Shown here in pieces: positions 32,515 through 42,312 of a stretch of DNA of 64,000 nt. Position 1 is the first letter of the stretch. Every line of letters starts with the position of its first letter. The position numbers were made by a program, and so were the translations under genes. Location of the stretch: positions 2,255,501 to 2,319,500 of the forward strand of contig NZ_CP020814.1 of NCBI RefSeq assembly GCF_002109385.1, read 5' to 3'. Source of the DNA: Halalkalibacter krulwichiae (lineage in GTDB: Bacteria > Bacillota > Bacilli > Bacillales > Bacillaceae_D). Under the pieces are notes generated by a model. The model searched no databases, was not told the origin of the DNA, and worked only from the letters and a program-made list of their open reading frames with translations.

Positions 32515-35097
32515 TCACTTAAAAGCTTTTCTTCTATTGTTTCTAAATTGGTGGCTTTGTCTTTTCTTAGATTTTAGAGCATAACAGTGATCACAAATAG
32601 TAAAGGCATGATCCCATTCTAAGCTCTTTCCACAATGCTTACATTTTTTTGTTAAATTCTTGACGTCATTTTTTAAATATTCATGTACGCCATCACTTAT
32701 TTCTTCTCTTACTCTTTCCCAATACATTGCCTCTGTCCGCTTATCGAGACGATATAAAAATAACAAATGCAACCCGATTGACTTATAAGAAAGTTCCATT
32801 TCTTCAAGTGAACTTCTAGTGATTTGAGGTTCTGGTAATTCTTCTCCTCTGATAATCGCAACCATTTTGTCTTGCCATTGTTCTATTAGCCCTGAATCTT
32901 TTGTTGAAAAAGGCAAGTGCAAGAATCCATACAAGTCCATCATTGATAGGCGTGCTTCAATTTCTGTCCCACGAATTGTTTCATATAATTCTTTTTCTTC
33001 AGAGAGTGAGGCTTTCTTCGTTCCTTTGGGACTCTCAAATTTATCCCAAAGCTCAAAGAATGTCCCTAAATCGCGATAATATTTTTGAAAGCGTTCAAAC
33101 ACTGATGCGGTTGGAGCAATGGCAAAGGTCTGAATGGAATCATCTTCTTGTTGAAGAAGGTGCTTCATTAATTTAATATCTGATGCAAATGCTACTTTGC
33201 CAACATCATAAATTCCTTTACGTCCAGCTCTTCCTGCAATTTGCTTTACTTCCTGAGAGGTCAAACGTCGTCTTCTCGAACCGTCGAACTTTTCATTTTC
33301 TAAAAAAGCAATCCGCCGAATCGGTAAATTTAACCCCATTCCGATTGCGTCTGTTGATACAATAACAGTTGTTTCACCTTCAATAAAGCGCTGCATTTGT
33401 TTTTTTCTTGTTTCAGGCGGCATACTGCCATAGATCATGCTTACAGAATGGCCGTTTTTTTGTAATTGTGACGCTGTCTCAAGTACCCTCCGCCTCGAGA
33501 AACAGACAAGAGCATCACCTTTTTTTGTTTGATTCATTGTAAATTCTTTTCTTTCAACTTTTAATGGAATGTCTCGCTTATAATCATAAATTTCAATATC
33601 AGAGTCTCCCAATAACTGAAGGGTCATTTTTTCGACATTGCGACTTCCTATAATATGAACTTCTTTTGCATTGGCTTTCGTTATAGCTTTATACCATGAA
33701 AAACCACGATCTTTATCGGCAATCATTTGCGCTTCATCAATGACAATTACTTCATAAGCCTCTTTCTCATGAAACATTTCTACCGTACAGGAGTGATGAG
33801 TAGCACCAGAAACGACCTTTTCCTCTTCCCCTGTTCTTAATGTGCATAAGACACCTTCTCCATTTAATTTATCAAAAACTTCTAGAGCTAATAGGCGTAG
33901 GGGGGCTAAATATAATCCACTCTGTGCTTTTTTCATACGCTGAAGTGCATGATGTGTCTTTCCGGTATTGGTTTCACCTATATGCAGTACATAGCGAATG
34001 CTTCTTCCTGCTGACGGCCTATACTCACGTCCGAAAATGTCATCTAATATTCGCTCTTCTTCCTCCTGTTTTTTTCTAATAGCCTCTTCTTCTTCTTGCC
34101 GCTTACGCTCCCTTTCTTGTAAATCTTTGTAGTATATTTCTTTATGTACTACTAGATCATAAGGGACATCTGCAAGCTTTAATAAATCTGCTAAAATTTC
34201 TGATTGTATTTGCGAAAAATATTTTTTCCGCCAAGGGGTAACAGTAAGTTCCACCAGTCCTTTTACTTTTGAAGGGGACAAGTTGTCATTATAAATTTCA
34301 TAATATTTCGTGGTGATTTCGTTCGTGAATTGAGTGAATAAAAGTTCACCTATATAATTTACTAACTCATCTTCAACAAACGTATAATAGGAATTAAAAT
34401 ATGTCTCGTATTCCCAGTAATAAGCTCTATGCACCTCTCCTGTCAGTTCATCTAAGAATTTAGAGACAGTGAAATAATCTGAACTATTGAAAGGACCTAT
34501 TTTCTCTAATTTTTCTTCAATTTTTATGGTTTCAATCATTCTATATTTAGGCTTTGTTGTGAAGTCGCGCGACAGTTTTCTGCTCACTTTGTGACGAAGG
34601 TATAGATAAATGTTTATTTCTTCTTCTTTCATGAGCTTATTAATAATTGTTTCAACATCTTTTTGAAATTCGAATCTTTTTTGGGCTTTTGCTTCCTCGA
34701 TTAAAAATTTCTTATAACGTTCTGTAGCTGTTTTGTATTTCTTTCTCCAGTTATCATCAGTACGAAAAGTTTGATCTAACCATTCAATTACATTAAACGG
34801 TTCAAAATTTCGCATTTCATTCCGAAAGAGTCGATTTAAAATTTTCCGGTCGATTCCATCAACGTCATAATTATGTTGAGCTAATATTGCTTTTTTCTCT
34901 TTTTTTGAAATTGAACTAGTTACTTTATTTAACCAAACATTTAGCCAAATCTGTTCAAGATAATTTCTTCGATCTGTTTTATATTGCTCATAATTAGGTA
35001 ATTTGTCTAATACCTCAAGATAACGGTCAATATCATCAAGTACTTTTCGTTTTGTATGTTCAATAGCTTGTGGATACACGGTCATTAATTTAGTCAT
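32515..35097 (-). CDS. Suv3-like superfamily 2 helicase with C-terminal zinc finger
   Basis: An 860-residue protein. The first 340 residues are charged and helical, with a Glu/Arg-rich coiled segment (ERERKRQEEEEAIRKKQEEE in part). A helicase core follows with the Suv3-type Walker A GETNTGKTHHAL, motif Ib-like YLAPLRLLALEV, DEAQ box VIDEAQMIAD, and motif VI IAGRAGRKG. Mitochondrial Suv3 unwinds RNA for the degradosome and has the same GPTNSGKT/DEIQ style. The C-terminus ends in a four-cysteine finger (CKHC and CDHC) and a basic tail. AAGGAG precedes the ATG. An RNA-unwinding role is inferred. Confidence 0.82.
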   Translation of the reverse strand: MTKLMTVYPQAIEHTKRKVLDDIDRYLEVLDKLPNYEQYKTDRRNYLEQIWLNVWLNKVTSSISKKEKKAILAQHNYDVDGIDRKILNRLFRNEMRNFEPFNVIEWLDQTFRTDDNWRKKYKTATERYKKFLIEEAKAQKRFEFQKDVETIINKLMKEEEINIYLYLRHKVSRKLSRDFTTKPKYRMIETIKIEEKLEKIGPFNSSDYFTVSKFLDELTGEVHRAYYWEYETYFNSYYTFVEDELVNYIGELLFTQFTNEITTKYYEIYNDNLSPSKVKGLVELTVTPWRKKYFSQIQSEILADLLKLADVPYDLVVHKEIYYKDLQERERKRQEEEEAIRKKQEEEERILDDIFGREYRPSAGRSIRYVLHIGETNTGKTHHALQRMKKAQSGLYLAPLRLLALEVFDKLNGEGVLCTLRTGEEEKVVSGATHHSCTVEMFHEKEAYEVIVIDEAQMIADKDRGFSWYKAITKANAKEVHIIGSRNVEKMTLQLLGDSDIEIYDYKRDIPLKVERKEFTMNQTKKGDALVCFSRRRVLETASQLQKNGHSVSMIYGSMPPETRKKQMQRFIEGETTVIVSTDAIGMGLNLPIRRIAFLENEKFDGSRRRRLTSQEVKQIAGRAGRKGIYDVGKVAFASDIKLMKHLLQQEDDSIQTFAIAPTASVFERFQKYYRDLGTFFELWDKFESPKGTKKASLSEEKELYETIRGTEIEARLSMMDLYGFLHLPFSTKDSGLIEQWQDKMVAIIRGEELPEPQITRSSLEEMELSYKSIGLHLLFLYRLDKRTEAMYWERVREEISDGVHEYLKNDVKNLTKKCKHCGKSLEWDHAFTICDHCYALKSKKRQSHQFRNNRRKAFK

Positions 35098-35333
35098 GAG
35101 CGTACTCCTTAAATCTGACTTAAGTGGCTTGTCTTTTTTAAATCTTGATTCGTTCTGAAATCACGACCTATAATACTTACTTCTAGCATACGGTATTTAT
35201 ATCATTTTATGCACGAAGTCAATATATGAACTCTTCCTTGAATTGTTTGATTCTATTATAACAGATTCCTCCATTTAATAAGAACACACGTTCCTGAGAT
35301 TATCTGTTGATCTTCATTATTAGCATAAACCAA

Positions 35334-35361
35334 CAAAAAGCGGCCATTTGGCCGCTTTTTG
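35334..35361 (-). terminator. Terminator of the Na/Pi cotransporter gene
   Basis: AAAAAGCGGCC pairs with GGCCGCTTTTT around ATTT; a symmetric hairpin with U-tracts both ways, just after the stop at 35363. Confidence 0.85.
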
Positions 35362-35362
35362 T

Positions 35363-36985
35363 TTACTCTTCACTTAGCACAACTTGTGCAATATTAACAG
35401 CATGATCTCCAATTCGTTCAAAGTTGCTGACAATATCTACATAAATGATCCCTGCTGACCCTGTACATTTATTCGCATTTAAACGAGCAATATGTTTCTT
35501 TCGTAAATCTCGTTCCATTTTATCAATTTTCTCTTCTTTTTCTAATACCGCTCGTGCCTCAGTCTCATCATTGAGTTCTAGTGCTTTAAATGATTGTTTC
35601 ACTGTAGAGAGAGTCAAATCAAACATCTCATCTAAATCTGAAACTGCCGAATCAGAAAATTTAACTTTGTTTGCAACTTGTGATTGAACTAACTCCATAA
35701 TATTTTCCATATGATCACCGATACGCTCTATATCCCGAATCGTATCCATCAATGTTGAATGAAGCTTCGAATCCTCTGAAGATAATGGATGCGAAGAAAG
35801 TTTAACTAAATAATCCGTAATTTTTCGGTCTAGATTGTTAATAGCGTCTTCAAATTGCGGAATCAGTTCTCCATGCTTTTTATCTTGTGTTTTTAAATAC
35901 TCACCAACTGATTCCAAGCCTTTTTCTGATAACTCTGCCATCCGTAAAACTTCTTTCTTCCCTTGACCTAATGCAATGGAAGGCGATTCTCTAATAAAAC
36001 GCTCATCTAAATGATGGGCTTTATAGTCAATTGCAGAATCTTGTCCTGGAATTATTTTGGTTACAATAATCGCTAATATTGCAATGAAAGGAAGCTGAAT
36101 TAACGTATTCGAAACGTTAAAAATTCCATGTGCAAAGGCAATAGTCATTTCTGGATTTAACGTTAGCGATTCTTGTAATTTGCCAATAAGGAAAACAAAA
36201 GGTCTGAATACTAATAAAACAATAATCGTTCCTATTAAGTTAAATATTACATGTGTTAATGCAGCTCTCCTTGCTGCAATCGATGCCCCTAGTGATGCTA
36301 ATACGGCTGTAATCGTTGTACCAATGTTGTCTCCAAACAAGACAGGCAATGCTGCTTGCAAATCCATAAGTCCTTGCGAATATAACGTTTGTAATAAACC
36401 TATTGATGCAGAAGAACTTTGTACAATAACTGTGAATACAGTACCAATTAAAACACCTAATAAAGCATTATCACTCATGCTCACTGTTAAATCGGCAAAG
36501 GCTTGAACTTCTCGTAAAGGTTTCATGGCATCACCCATTAAATTTAACCCATAAAAAAGAGCCCCGAACCCAAAAATAACCTGACCTAAATTGTTTACTT
36601 TATTATTCTTGAAGAAAAAGATTAAGAATGTTCCTAACGCAATGATTGGCAAGGCGTAATTAGATATTTTTATACCGATAATGAATGCTGTAACAGTCGT
36701 TCCAATATTTGCCCCCATAATAACACCAATTGCTTGTTTTAGCGTCATAAATCCCGCGTTAACTAAACCAATCGTTAAAACTGTTGTACCAGTACTTGTT
36801 TGAAGTAGCACTGTTACGACTATACCAGCTAAAACCCCCATTAAAGGATTGGTTGTAAAACGGTCTAAAATATCTCTTAATCGATCACCAGCAGCTTTTT
36901 GAAGACCATCTCCCATATATTTAATACCAAATAGGAAGATACCTAAGCCCCCAAGAAACATGAATAAAATTGTTTGTAAATCCAT
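35363..36985 (-). CDS. Na+/phosphate cotransporter family protein with PhoU-like domain
   Basis: A 540-residue NptA/YjbB-type sodium-phosphate symporter. Two inverted Na_Pi_cotrans repeats carry the QSSSA-type motifs: TVLLQTSTGTTVLTIGLVNAG and VIVQSSSASIGLLQTL (given in part). About ten membrane segments end near residue 320. From about 345 a cytoplasmic PhoU-like helical domain follows (RIGDHMENI and ERIGDHAVNIAQ repeats). ATG 36985 is used since AAGGG lies eight bases upstream. The PhoP-box array at 37059-37112 predicts induction by phosphate starvation. Confidence 0.9.
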   Translation of the reverse strand: MDLQTILFMFLGGLGIFLFGIKYMGDGLQKAAGDRLRDILDRFTTNPLMGVLAGIVVTVLLQTSTGTTVLTIGLVNAGFMTLKQAIGVIMGANIGTTVTAFIIGIKISNYALPIIALGTFLIFFFKNNKVNNLGQVIFGFGALFYGLNLMGDAMKPLREVQAFADLTVSMSDNALLGVLIGTVFTVIVQSSSASIGLLQTLYSQGLMDLQAALPVLFGDNIGTTITAVLASLGASIAARRAALTHVIFNLIGTIIVLLVFRPFVFLIGKLQESLTLNPEMTIAFAHGIFNVSNTLIQLPFIAILAIIVTKIIPGQDSAIDYKAHHLDERFIRESPSIALGQGKKEVLRMAELSEKGLESVGEYLKTQDKKHGELIPQFEDAINNLDRKITDYLVKLSSHPLSSEDSKLHSTLMDTIRDIERIGDHMENIMELVQSQVANKVKFSDSAVSDLDEMFDLTLSTVKQSFKALELNDETEARAVLEKEEKIDKMERDLRKKHIARLNANKCTGSAGIIYVDIVSNFERIGDHAVNIAQVVLSEE

Positions 36986-37058
36986 TTCATCAACCCTTCT
37001 TTTTGTCTTTTTCGACAAAATTCTACAAAGTGTACATCCCTATCTAAATATAAGAAAT

Positions 37059-37112
37059 TGTTAACGTAATGTAAAGATTTGAATTGTAAAGATATTGTAA
37101 AGATATTGTAAA
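37059..37112 (-). promoter_or_regulatory. PhoP-box array upstream of the Na/Pi cotransporter
   Basis: The minus strand holds five TTHACA-type hexamers: TTTACA, TTTACA, TTTACA, TTTACA, TTAACA. Starts are 11 bases apart except one 15-base step. This is the Bacillus PhoP direct-repeat pattern (TT(A/C/T)ACA every 11 bases), placed 74-127 bases before the start codon of a phosphate transporter. Confidence 0.75.
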
Positions 37113-37253
37113 CGGCTATTTAATAATAGTGTCTCCTTTTAACAATGTCATTATTAGTTCATTGTCAAATTATGAACTAAACAAAATGTAACATTCAGTA
37201 AAGTTAAAAAAGATTTTGCGCCGGAGAATATCACTTTTCTAGAATATTTGAAG

Positions 37254-37296
37254 CACAAAAAAGCCACTGAAGACTTTTCAACAGTGAGCTTTTTAA
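37254..37296 (-). terminator. Terminator after the acidic protein gene
   Basis: A stem with one bulged base (GC-CACTG with CAGTG-A-GC) flanked by A- and T-runs; it lies 20 bases after the stop at 37314. Confidence 0.6.
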
Positions 37297-37313
37297 AGTG
37301 CTATTCAACATAG

Positions 37314-37952
37314 TTAATTTTCTAGACTATTTATGGAATTCATATGACTAGCAATCATGGCAATAATCGTGCTAGCCTCGTCTTTGCTAAAAATAAAATT
37401 AAATTCATCTTTAATCAGGTCATCGTCGTCTGTTCTTACACGATTGATCCGTTGAAGAATGCCATCACCGGTTTCTTGAATGACACCAAATTTATAAGTG
37501 ATTTCAACATCTTCAGACTCATTTATATAGGCCGTAACCTCAGGTGTTTCCCAGTCTACTTCAAGTGTTTCGTAGCCTTCATCGTCATCATAATCGTATT
37601 CGTGATCATCACTGTATTCTAGTGCTTCTTCGTATTCCTCATCATTCATATAGTCATGGAAACTTTCATGAACGGCATCGATAATGTCTTCAATGTCATC
37701 TAAAATGGTTCTAGACACAAGGTCAAACTCTATGTCATAGGACTCAATATAAAATTCGTTATTAAATGGATCAAATAAAAGCGTGCAGAAGTAATCTCGT
37801 TCGTCTTCATTCATTTCCACAAAGAACTCGATTCGGGGATGCTTTGCAGCTTTATCAATAGACATATGACCTATTTGATCATACTTTTCACAAATAGATT
37901 CCAAATTGTCTTGCAGTTCTTCAGTAACTCTATCAAACCAGTCTAATGTCAT
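37314..37952 (-). CDS. Hypothetical acidic protein (212 aa)
   Basis: Not recognised. A strongly acidic soluble protein with a central Asp/Glu/Tyr-rich stretch (EYSDDHEYDYDDDEGYETLE) between two ordered parts: an N-terminal domain (WFDRVTEELQDNLESICEKY) and a C-terminal domain ending FIFSKDEASTIIAMIASHMNS. No membrane segment, cysteine cluster or catalytic motif is seen. It is a single-gene unit with its own terminator. Confidence 0.65.
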   Translation of the reverse strand: MTLDWFDRVTEELQDNLESICEKYDQIGHMSIDKAAKHPRIEFFVEMNEDERDYFCTLLFDPFNNEFYIESYDIEFDLVSRTILDDIEDIIDAVHESFHDYMNDEEYEEALEYSDDHEYDYDDDEGYETLEVDWETPEVTAYINESEDVEITYKFGVIQETGDGILQRINRVRTDDDDLIKDEFNFIFSKDEASTIIAMIASHMNSINSLEN

Positions 37953-38116
37953 ACATATACGCCCCTTACTGTTATAATCTTCTTTTACCTTTCTACTCTA
38001 GTTTGACCGCTTTATACTCTTTTCAACCATAAAAATGAAAATTAGCTTTGTCTGTAGGTTCGGCTTTGGCGAGTGTGTATTAACTTTGACAAACAAAATA
38101 AACCTACTTATTTATA

Positions 38117-39934
38117 TTAAGTAGGTTTATTGGATAATGACCGAGGTATTTTTATTAAGAAAATCGTTTCCCCTTCTTTAGAAGAGATTAACCTAATACT
38201 CCCGCTGTGATTATCGATAATACGTTGAACAATTGCTAAGCCTAACCCAGTACCTGAATCTTTTGAAGTCGTAAATGGAGTGAAAATAGAGTTCTGAATA
38301 GAACCAGGTATTCCCGCTCCATTATCTGAGATATAGATGAGATATTCAGTAGTAGTAAGTTGCGAATAAATGGAAATCTTTCCTATATCTTGAATAGATT
38401 CAACACTATTTCGGATCAGGTTATGAAACACTTGCTTTAATTGCTGACTATCCACCATAACCAGCTGTCTGTCTAGCTGAATAGAGAACTCTATCTTTTT
38501 ATTCTCAGACGAGTGTTTAATTAAAGGAAAGATTTCATCAATAATCTCTTCTATGTACTGTTCTTTAAAATTGGGTTTATTGGGTTTTGCTAATAATAAC
38601 ATTTCTTCAATAATTGCATTTATTCGTTCAAGTTCTTTTAATAAGAGGGAAAGGCGGAACTTTTCTTTTTCTTCATCTGTAAGAGAATCATTCATCAATG
38701 TCAAAAATCCATCAATTACCGCTAATGGATTGCGTATTTCATGAGCTGCTCCTGCAGCTAACTCTCATACAAGGGCTAGCTTTTCGGATTGATGTGTTCT
38801 TTTCTCTAGATCTTCATTTTCTGTAATATCTATAAAGTAGAAAATTCTACCAATACCGAGTTGATCTTGATTAAGTAATTCAGATTGTGAAATAAGGAAG
38901 TATTTCTCTTCACCCGCTAAGCTATAAAATGGAACCTTTTCATTGTGAATCAATTCTTTTGAACGAAGTATTTCCCAAAACCTTTTATTTGGATTATCAG
39001 CTTCATTTAATAAAAAAGTAAATTCTTTTTTACTACCTAGCACTTTCTTTGCCAAATTATTTAAAGATACGTCTTCAAATCGATCATCAAACGTAATAAT
39101 GCCAATCGGCAAAGAGTTTACAATCTGTTCTCTAAAGACCTTATCATTGATAATCGTTTGAAATGAATCTTTTAAACCTTTGGACATCTTATTTATAGAA
39201 GAAGTTAGTAGCTGTAACTCAACTTGATTAGGGTGATCTACAGTTAAACCATAATTCCCATTGGCGATATGATCAACTTTTGTTACCATCTGTTCAATTG
39301 GCTTTGTTAAGTTCTTACTAAGTTGATAAGCTAGAAAAATTGAAATACTAACCGAGCTTATCGTTAGTAATAGAAGCAACCAAAGTGATTCTTTAATAAT
39401 GACCGATAGATTGTTAGAATGTTGGTGAAGAGTTTGAAAAGTTGTTTGTTTTGAATTTTCAATTAATCCTCTTACTTCATGTAGCTTTGCCATGTATTCA
39501 TTATTTAAATAATTCTCTAAAGCAGTTTGATCACTATACTGTATCAAACCAGATACATAACTCAAAATCATAAAATCTAGTAATTCTATCTGCCTATTAA
39601 TAGACACTAAGGATGGGGGGACATGTTCAAAAGAATGCTCTAATTCTTCAAGAGAACCTGTTTCAAAAGAGAAATACGTCTCCACTAAATCACAACAATA
39701 ATCATTTTCTATGAAAGACTCAACGATGTATTCTTTCGCTTTCAACTCATTTTCCCAATGTGTAATCCAGATGAGCTCTGGTACATTGTTATGGTTAATT
39801 TCAACACTTACTTGATTAACTTGATCGATTGAACGAATGATAATAAAGGCAAAACTACTCAAAATACCTGTTATTAAAAGGAGAACAATCAATATTTTAT
39901 TACGGAAAGACATGTTCCTACTTAAATTCTTCAT
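38117..39934 (-). pseudogene. Orphan sensor histidine kinase, interrupted by in-frame TGA
   Basis: Would encode 605 residues: TM1 (ILIVLLLITGILSSFAFIII), an extracytoplasmic domain with a CC pair (ENDYCCDLVETY), TM2, HAMP, PAS, HisKA and HATPase_c. The H-box AAHEIRNPL, N-box NLIRNSVES, G1 SDNGAGIP and G2 GTGLGLAI are intact. The frame is cut by TGA at 38765-38767, between PAS (ending KLALV) and the H-box. The family reads GE there, so GGA to TGA explains it. The dimerisation domain resembles phosphorelay kinases of the KinA-KinD type, and no response regulator adjoins. The upstream part could still be made as a kinase-less sensor. Confidence 0.85.
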
Positions 39935-39950
39935 CTTCTCCCTCTTTTAC

Positions 39951-40952
39951 TCAATACAAGAACTTTTCATTGTATGCCTCCAACTCATGCTGCATAAATT
40001 GGAGTTCTTCTTCAGAAAACATTGGTCCAAATGGTGCTAACTGATAAACTTCATCTTTCTCTGTTAATATACGTGTTCCAGGCTGGAGCCCTTCATCACT
40101 ATAGAAATCCTTCATAATGGCTACATACGATTGCGAGACATCATTTAATACACTCGTTAACACGATATCCTTAGCCATATAAGCCTGGTCATCCAAGTAA
40201 CCGATGACGTACACATCGTGTAACTTTGCATATTCTATCACGTCACGATTGAATTCATTTCCTTTTGAATAGATCACGTCTACCCCATCTTCAATTAGCA
40301 ACTCGACAATCTCAACTGCTTTTCGTCCGTCATCCCGACTATTAACAACTTTATAGAAGAATTCCGCATCTGGATTATAATAATGAAGACCATCCTCAAA
40401 ACTAGGTACACTTTCTCTAACTCCATAAGCATCAAGTAATGCTACTTTATTGCTGCTTGTTTTTAACGCAGCTGTTAATCCTGCTAGAAATTCGACCTTC
40501 CCTTGGTTAAACGTATATACTGACTGGTTTTGATTTTCAGCAGTACCATGGATTGTAACAAAGTGAACATCAGGATGCTTGAGAGATAAAGAAGTAAAAA
40601 CATCTGAAAATTCACGCCCATGTCCTATAATCAAATGGGCGCCCTTATCAATGGCATTTAAAACAGTTTCTTCTTGTAATTGAATTGTATTTACTTCACT
40701 ATATAACTCAACATCTACAGGGAACTGCTCCTCTATTTTAAGTTGTCCTTTATAGGCAAGACTTCCCCAACTCTGATCTAATATTTTATCAGAGGTAATA
40801 ATTGTCACTTTTGTTTTGTCATTATCATATTCTTTACTGATTGCAGATTCATCTAATATGCCACTTGCTTTGAATATAATGGCACTAATAAATCCTAAAA
40901 ATACAATTGATGTGACAACAGAAATCCATCCAAGTTTATTAAATGGCTGCAT
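39951..40952 (-). CDS. Med-like BMP-family protein with N-terminal membrane anchor
   Basis: A 333-residue protein with one N-terminal hydrophobic segment (GWISVVTSIVFLGFISAIIF) and no lipobox cysteine, so it is anchored rather than a lipoprotein. The rest is a periplasmic-binding fold of the BMP family (SWGSLAYKGQLKIEEQF, LIIGHGREFSDVF, NQGKVEFLAGLTAALK, GVDVIYSKGNEFNRDVIEYA). It resembles Med, which promotes competence in Bacillus subtilis. ATG 40952 has GAGGAG eight bases upstream. It precedes the sensor kinase by 16 bases, so the pair is likely co-transcribed and the protein may present a ligand to the kinase. Confidence 0.75.
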   Translation of the reverse strand: MQPFNKLGWISVVTSIVFLGFISAIIFKASGILDESAISKEYDNDKTKVTIITSDKILDQSWGSLAYKGQLKIEEQFPVDVELYSEVNTIQLQEETVLNAIDKGAHLIIGHGREFSDVFTSLSLKHPDVHFVTIHGTAENQNQSVYTFNQGKVEFLAGLTAALKTSSNKVALLDAYGVRESVPSFEDGLHYYNPDAEFFYKVVNSRDDGRKAVEIVELLIEDGVDVIYSKGNEFNRDVIEYAKLHDVYVIGYLDDQAYMAKDIVLTSVLNDVSQSYVAIMKDFYSDEGLQPGTRILTEKDEVYQLAPFGPMFSEEELQFMQHELEAYNEKFLY

Positions 40953-41066
40953 AACCATTTCTCCTCTATATTAAGTCTCACATATTATCTTACTTAAAAA
41001 TAGGAGATAGGTCTACTATTCTTTTATTGTTACCGTCTTTTTTCGACATTTTTCTCATATTGTTCA

Positions 41067-41108
41067 AACGTGATACAAATAGCTGTACTCTACCTTTTGT
41101 ATCACGTT
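41067..41108 (-). repeat. 13-bp inverted repeat after the signal peptidase gene
   Basis: AACGTGATACAAA is matched perfectly by TTTGTATCACGTT across a 16-base spacer. It lies 15 bases after the stop and could form a terminator-like hairpin, although the following tract is only weakly T-rich. Confidence 0.55.
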
Positions 41109-41121
41109 CCCAAAAACACTA

Positions 41122-41733
41122 TTATAAGATTCCTATTCTCTCGAATGGGTAGAATCTCAATATTACCTTCCCTACAACATTCTCAATAGGTACAGGACCA
41201 ATTTCCCTGCTGTCAGAGCTATTATTCCTGTTATCTCCCATTACAAAAACATGTTCTTTTGGTATCACAAACTTCTCATTTTCAACAAGCATCTCTTCTT
41301 TAATATAGTCCTCCATTAATATATCTCCGTTACGATAAATACTACCGTCTTTAAACTCAATCGTATCTCCTGCTTCACCGATTACTCGTTTGATCCATAT
41401 ATTACCTTTATTTCGGCTGTTTGAAAAGAATGAAAGAATGGGGCTGTCTAATAACTGATCTTTTATTGTTCTTGTATGATCAACTCTACTATCTATAATA
41501 ACCATTTCTCCGTATTCTGGTACGTTCCCTAATATGTATGCGCTCTTAAAAACAAGAATACGATCGCCGACTTTATCAGTTTCAAGGAAATCTTCTCCAG
41601 CTAAAGTTGGTTCCATTGAACTTCCACTTACTATATATGGTTGAACTAAGAAAATATTAATTGAAATGGCAAATACCAACGCTAAAACAAGGATATTCCC
41701 CCATTTTAAATAAGAAATCGTTCTACTCCTCAT
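41122..41733 (-). CDS. Type I signal peptidase
   Basis: A 203-residue membrane serine protease that cleaves signal peptides of exported proteins. One N-terminal membrane segment (ILVLALVFAISINIFLVQPY) leads to the nucleophile in SGSSMEPTL. The catalytic lysine is in WIKRVIGEAGDTIE and the C-terminal box GDNRNNSSDSREIGPV. Length fits the SipS/SipT/SipW-type P-type enzymes of Bacillus. ATG 41733 has GGAGAGG eight bases upstream. The chromosome likely has others, so no symbol is given. Confidence 0.9.
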   Translation of the reverse strand: MRSRTISYLKWGNILVLALVFAISINIFLVQPYIVSGSSMEPTLAGEDFLETDKVGDRILVFKSAYILGNVPEYGEMVIIDSRVDHTRTIKDQLLDSPILSFFSNSRNKGNIWIKRVIGEAGDTIEFKDGSIYRNGDILMEDYIKEEMLVENEKFVIPKEHVFVMGDNRNNSSDSREIGPVPIENVVGKVILRFYPFERIGIL

Positions 41734-41973
41734 AACAATCACCTCTCCTCTTCTTTCTATCCACTTTCCGGCAATAATATTCATCTATTAATAATTATGT
41801 TAGAAGAGTGCTACTTAGTCTAAAATCAAAGATTTGAGAAATTATAGGCACATCCACTAAGGCAATAATCACTTTTCACGATTTATTATGTGAATGAATA
41901 AGCTAAATTAATAGACATATAGCAAAAGAGTAGTTGGAGAGGAAAAAGTCTGTCATTGAAAGGAGGGAACAAC

Positions 41974-42243
41974 ATGGCGCGTTATCGAAAAAAACCTATA
42001 ATTGTAGAGGCTGTAATACTTTCTAGAACGATTACAATTGAAACTCCTGAAGGGTCAGTGAAAGGCTTTAGGGGAGATTATCTTATTACAGAATCAGATG
42101 GAAATCAATTTCTGTGTAAAGCGGATCAGTTTGAGAGTGAATATGAAAGAATAAGAGATGGAAGGGACGTTACGACATTTATAAAAAGGTGTTTGTGGAA
42201 AGTCAAAAACACATCAAAAGACTTTTTTGTTAAAGCAAAATAA
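41974..42243 (+). CDS. Hypothetical phage-type protein (PGDYG-like, 89 aa)
   Basis: Starts MARYRKKPIIVEAVIL with a GFRGDYLITESDGNQFLCK segment, resembling small phage and chromosomal proteins with the pattern RYRKKPVxVEA...GDYxI. Their function is unknown. The very strong AAAGGAGGG precedes ATG 41974. A basic tail of about 30 residues follows the conserved part. No other phage genes are nearby, so it is likely a solitary resident gene. Confidence 0.65.
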   Translation: MARYRKKPIIVEAVILSRTITIETPEGSVKGFRGDYLITESDGNQFLCKADQFESEYERIRDGRDVTTFIKRCLWKVKNTSKDFFVKAK

Positions 42244-42265
42244 GATATATAAATAATATAAATGG

Positions 42266-42300
42266 CTTCTAAGCAACCCTTCTTTTTGGTTGCTTAGAAG
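42266..42300. terminator. Bidirectional stem-loop between convergent genes
   Basis: CTTCTAAGCAACC pairs perfectly with GGTTGCTTAGAAG around a 9-base loop. Confidence 0.7.
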
Positions 42301-42312
42301 AAATATATCTTG

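Noticed and set aside
37081..37112. Simple tandem repeat
   Set aside because: The 11-base periodicity and TTTACA units, placed before a phosphate transporter gene, are better explained as PhoP boxes.
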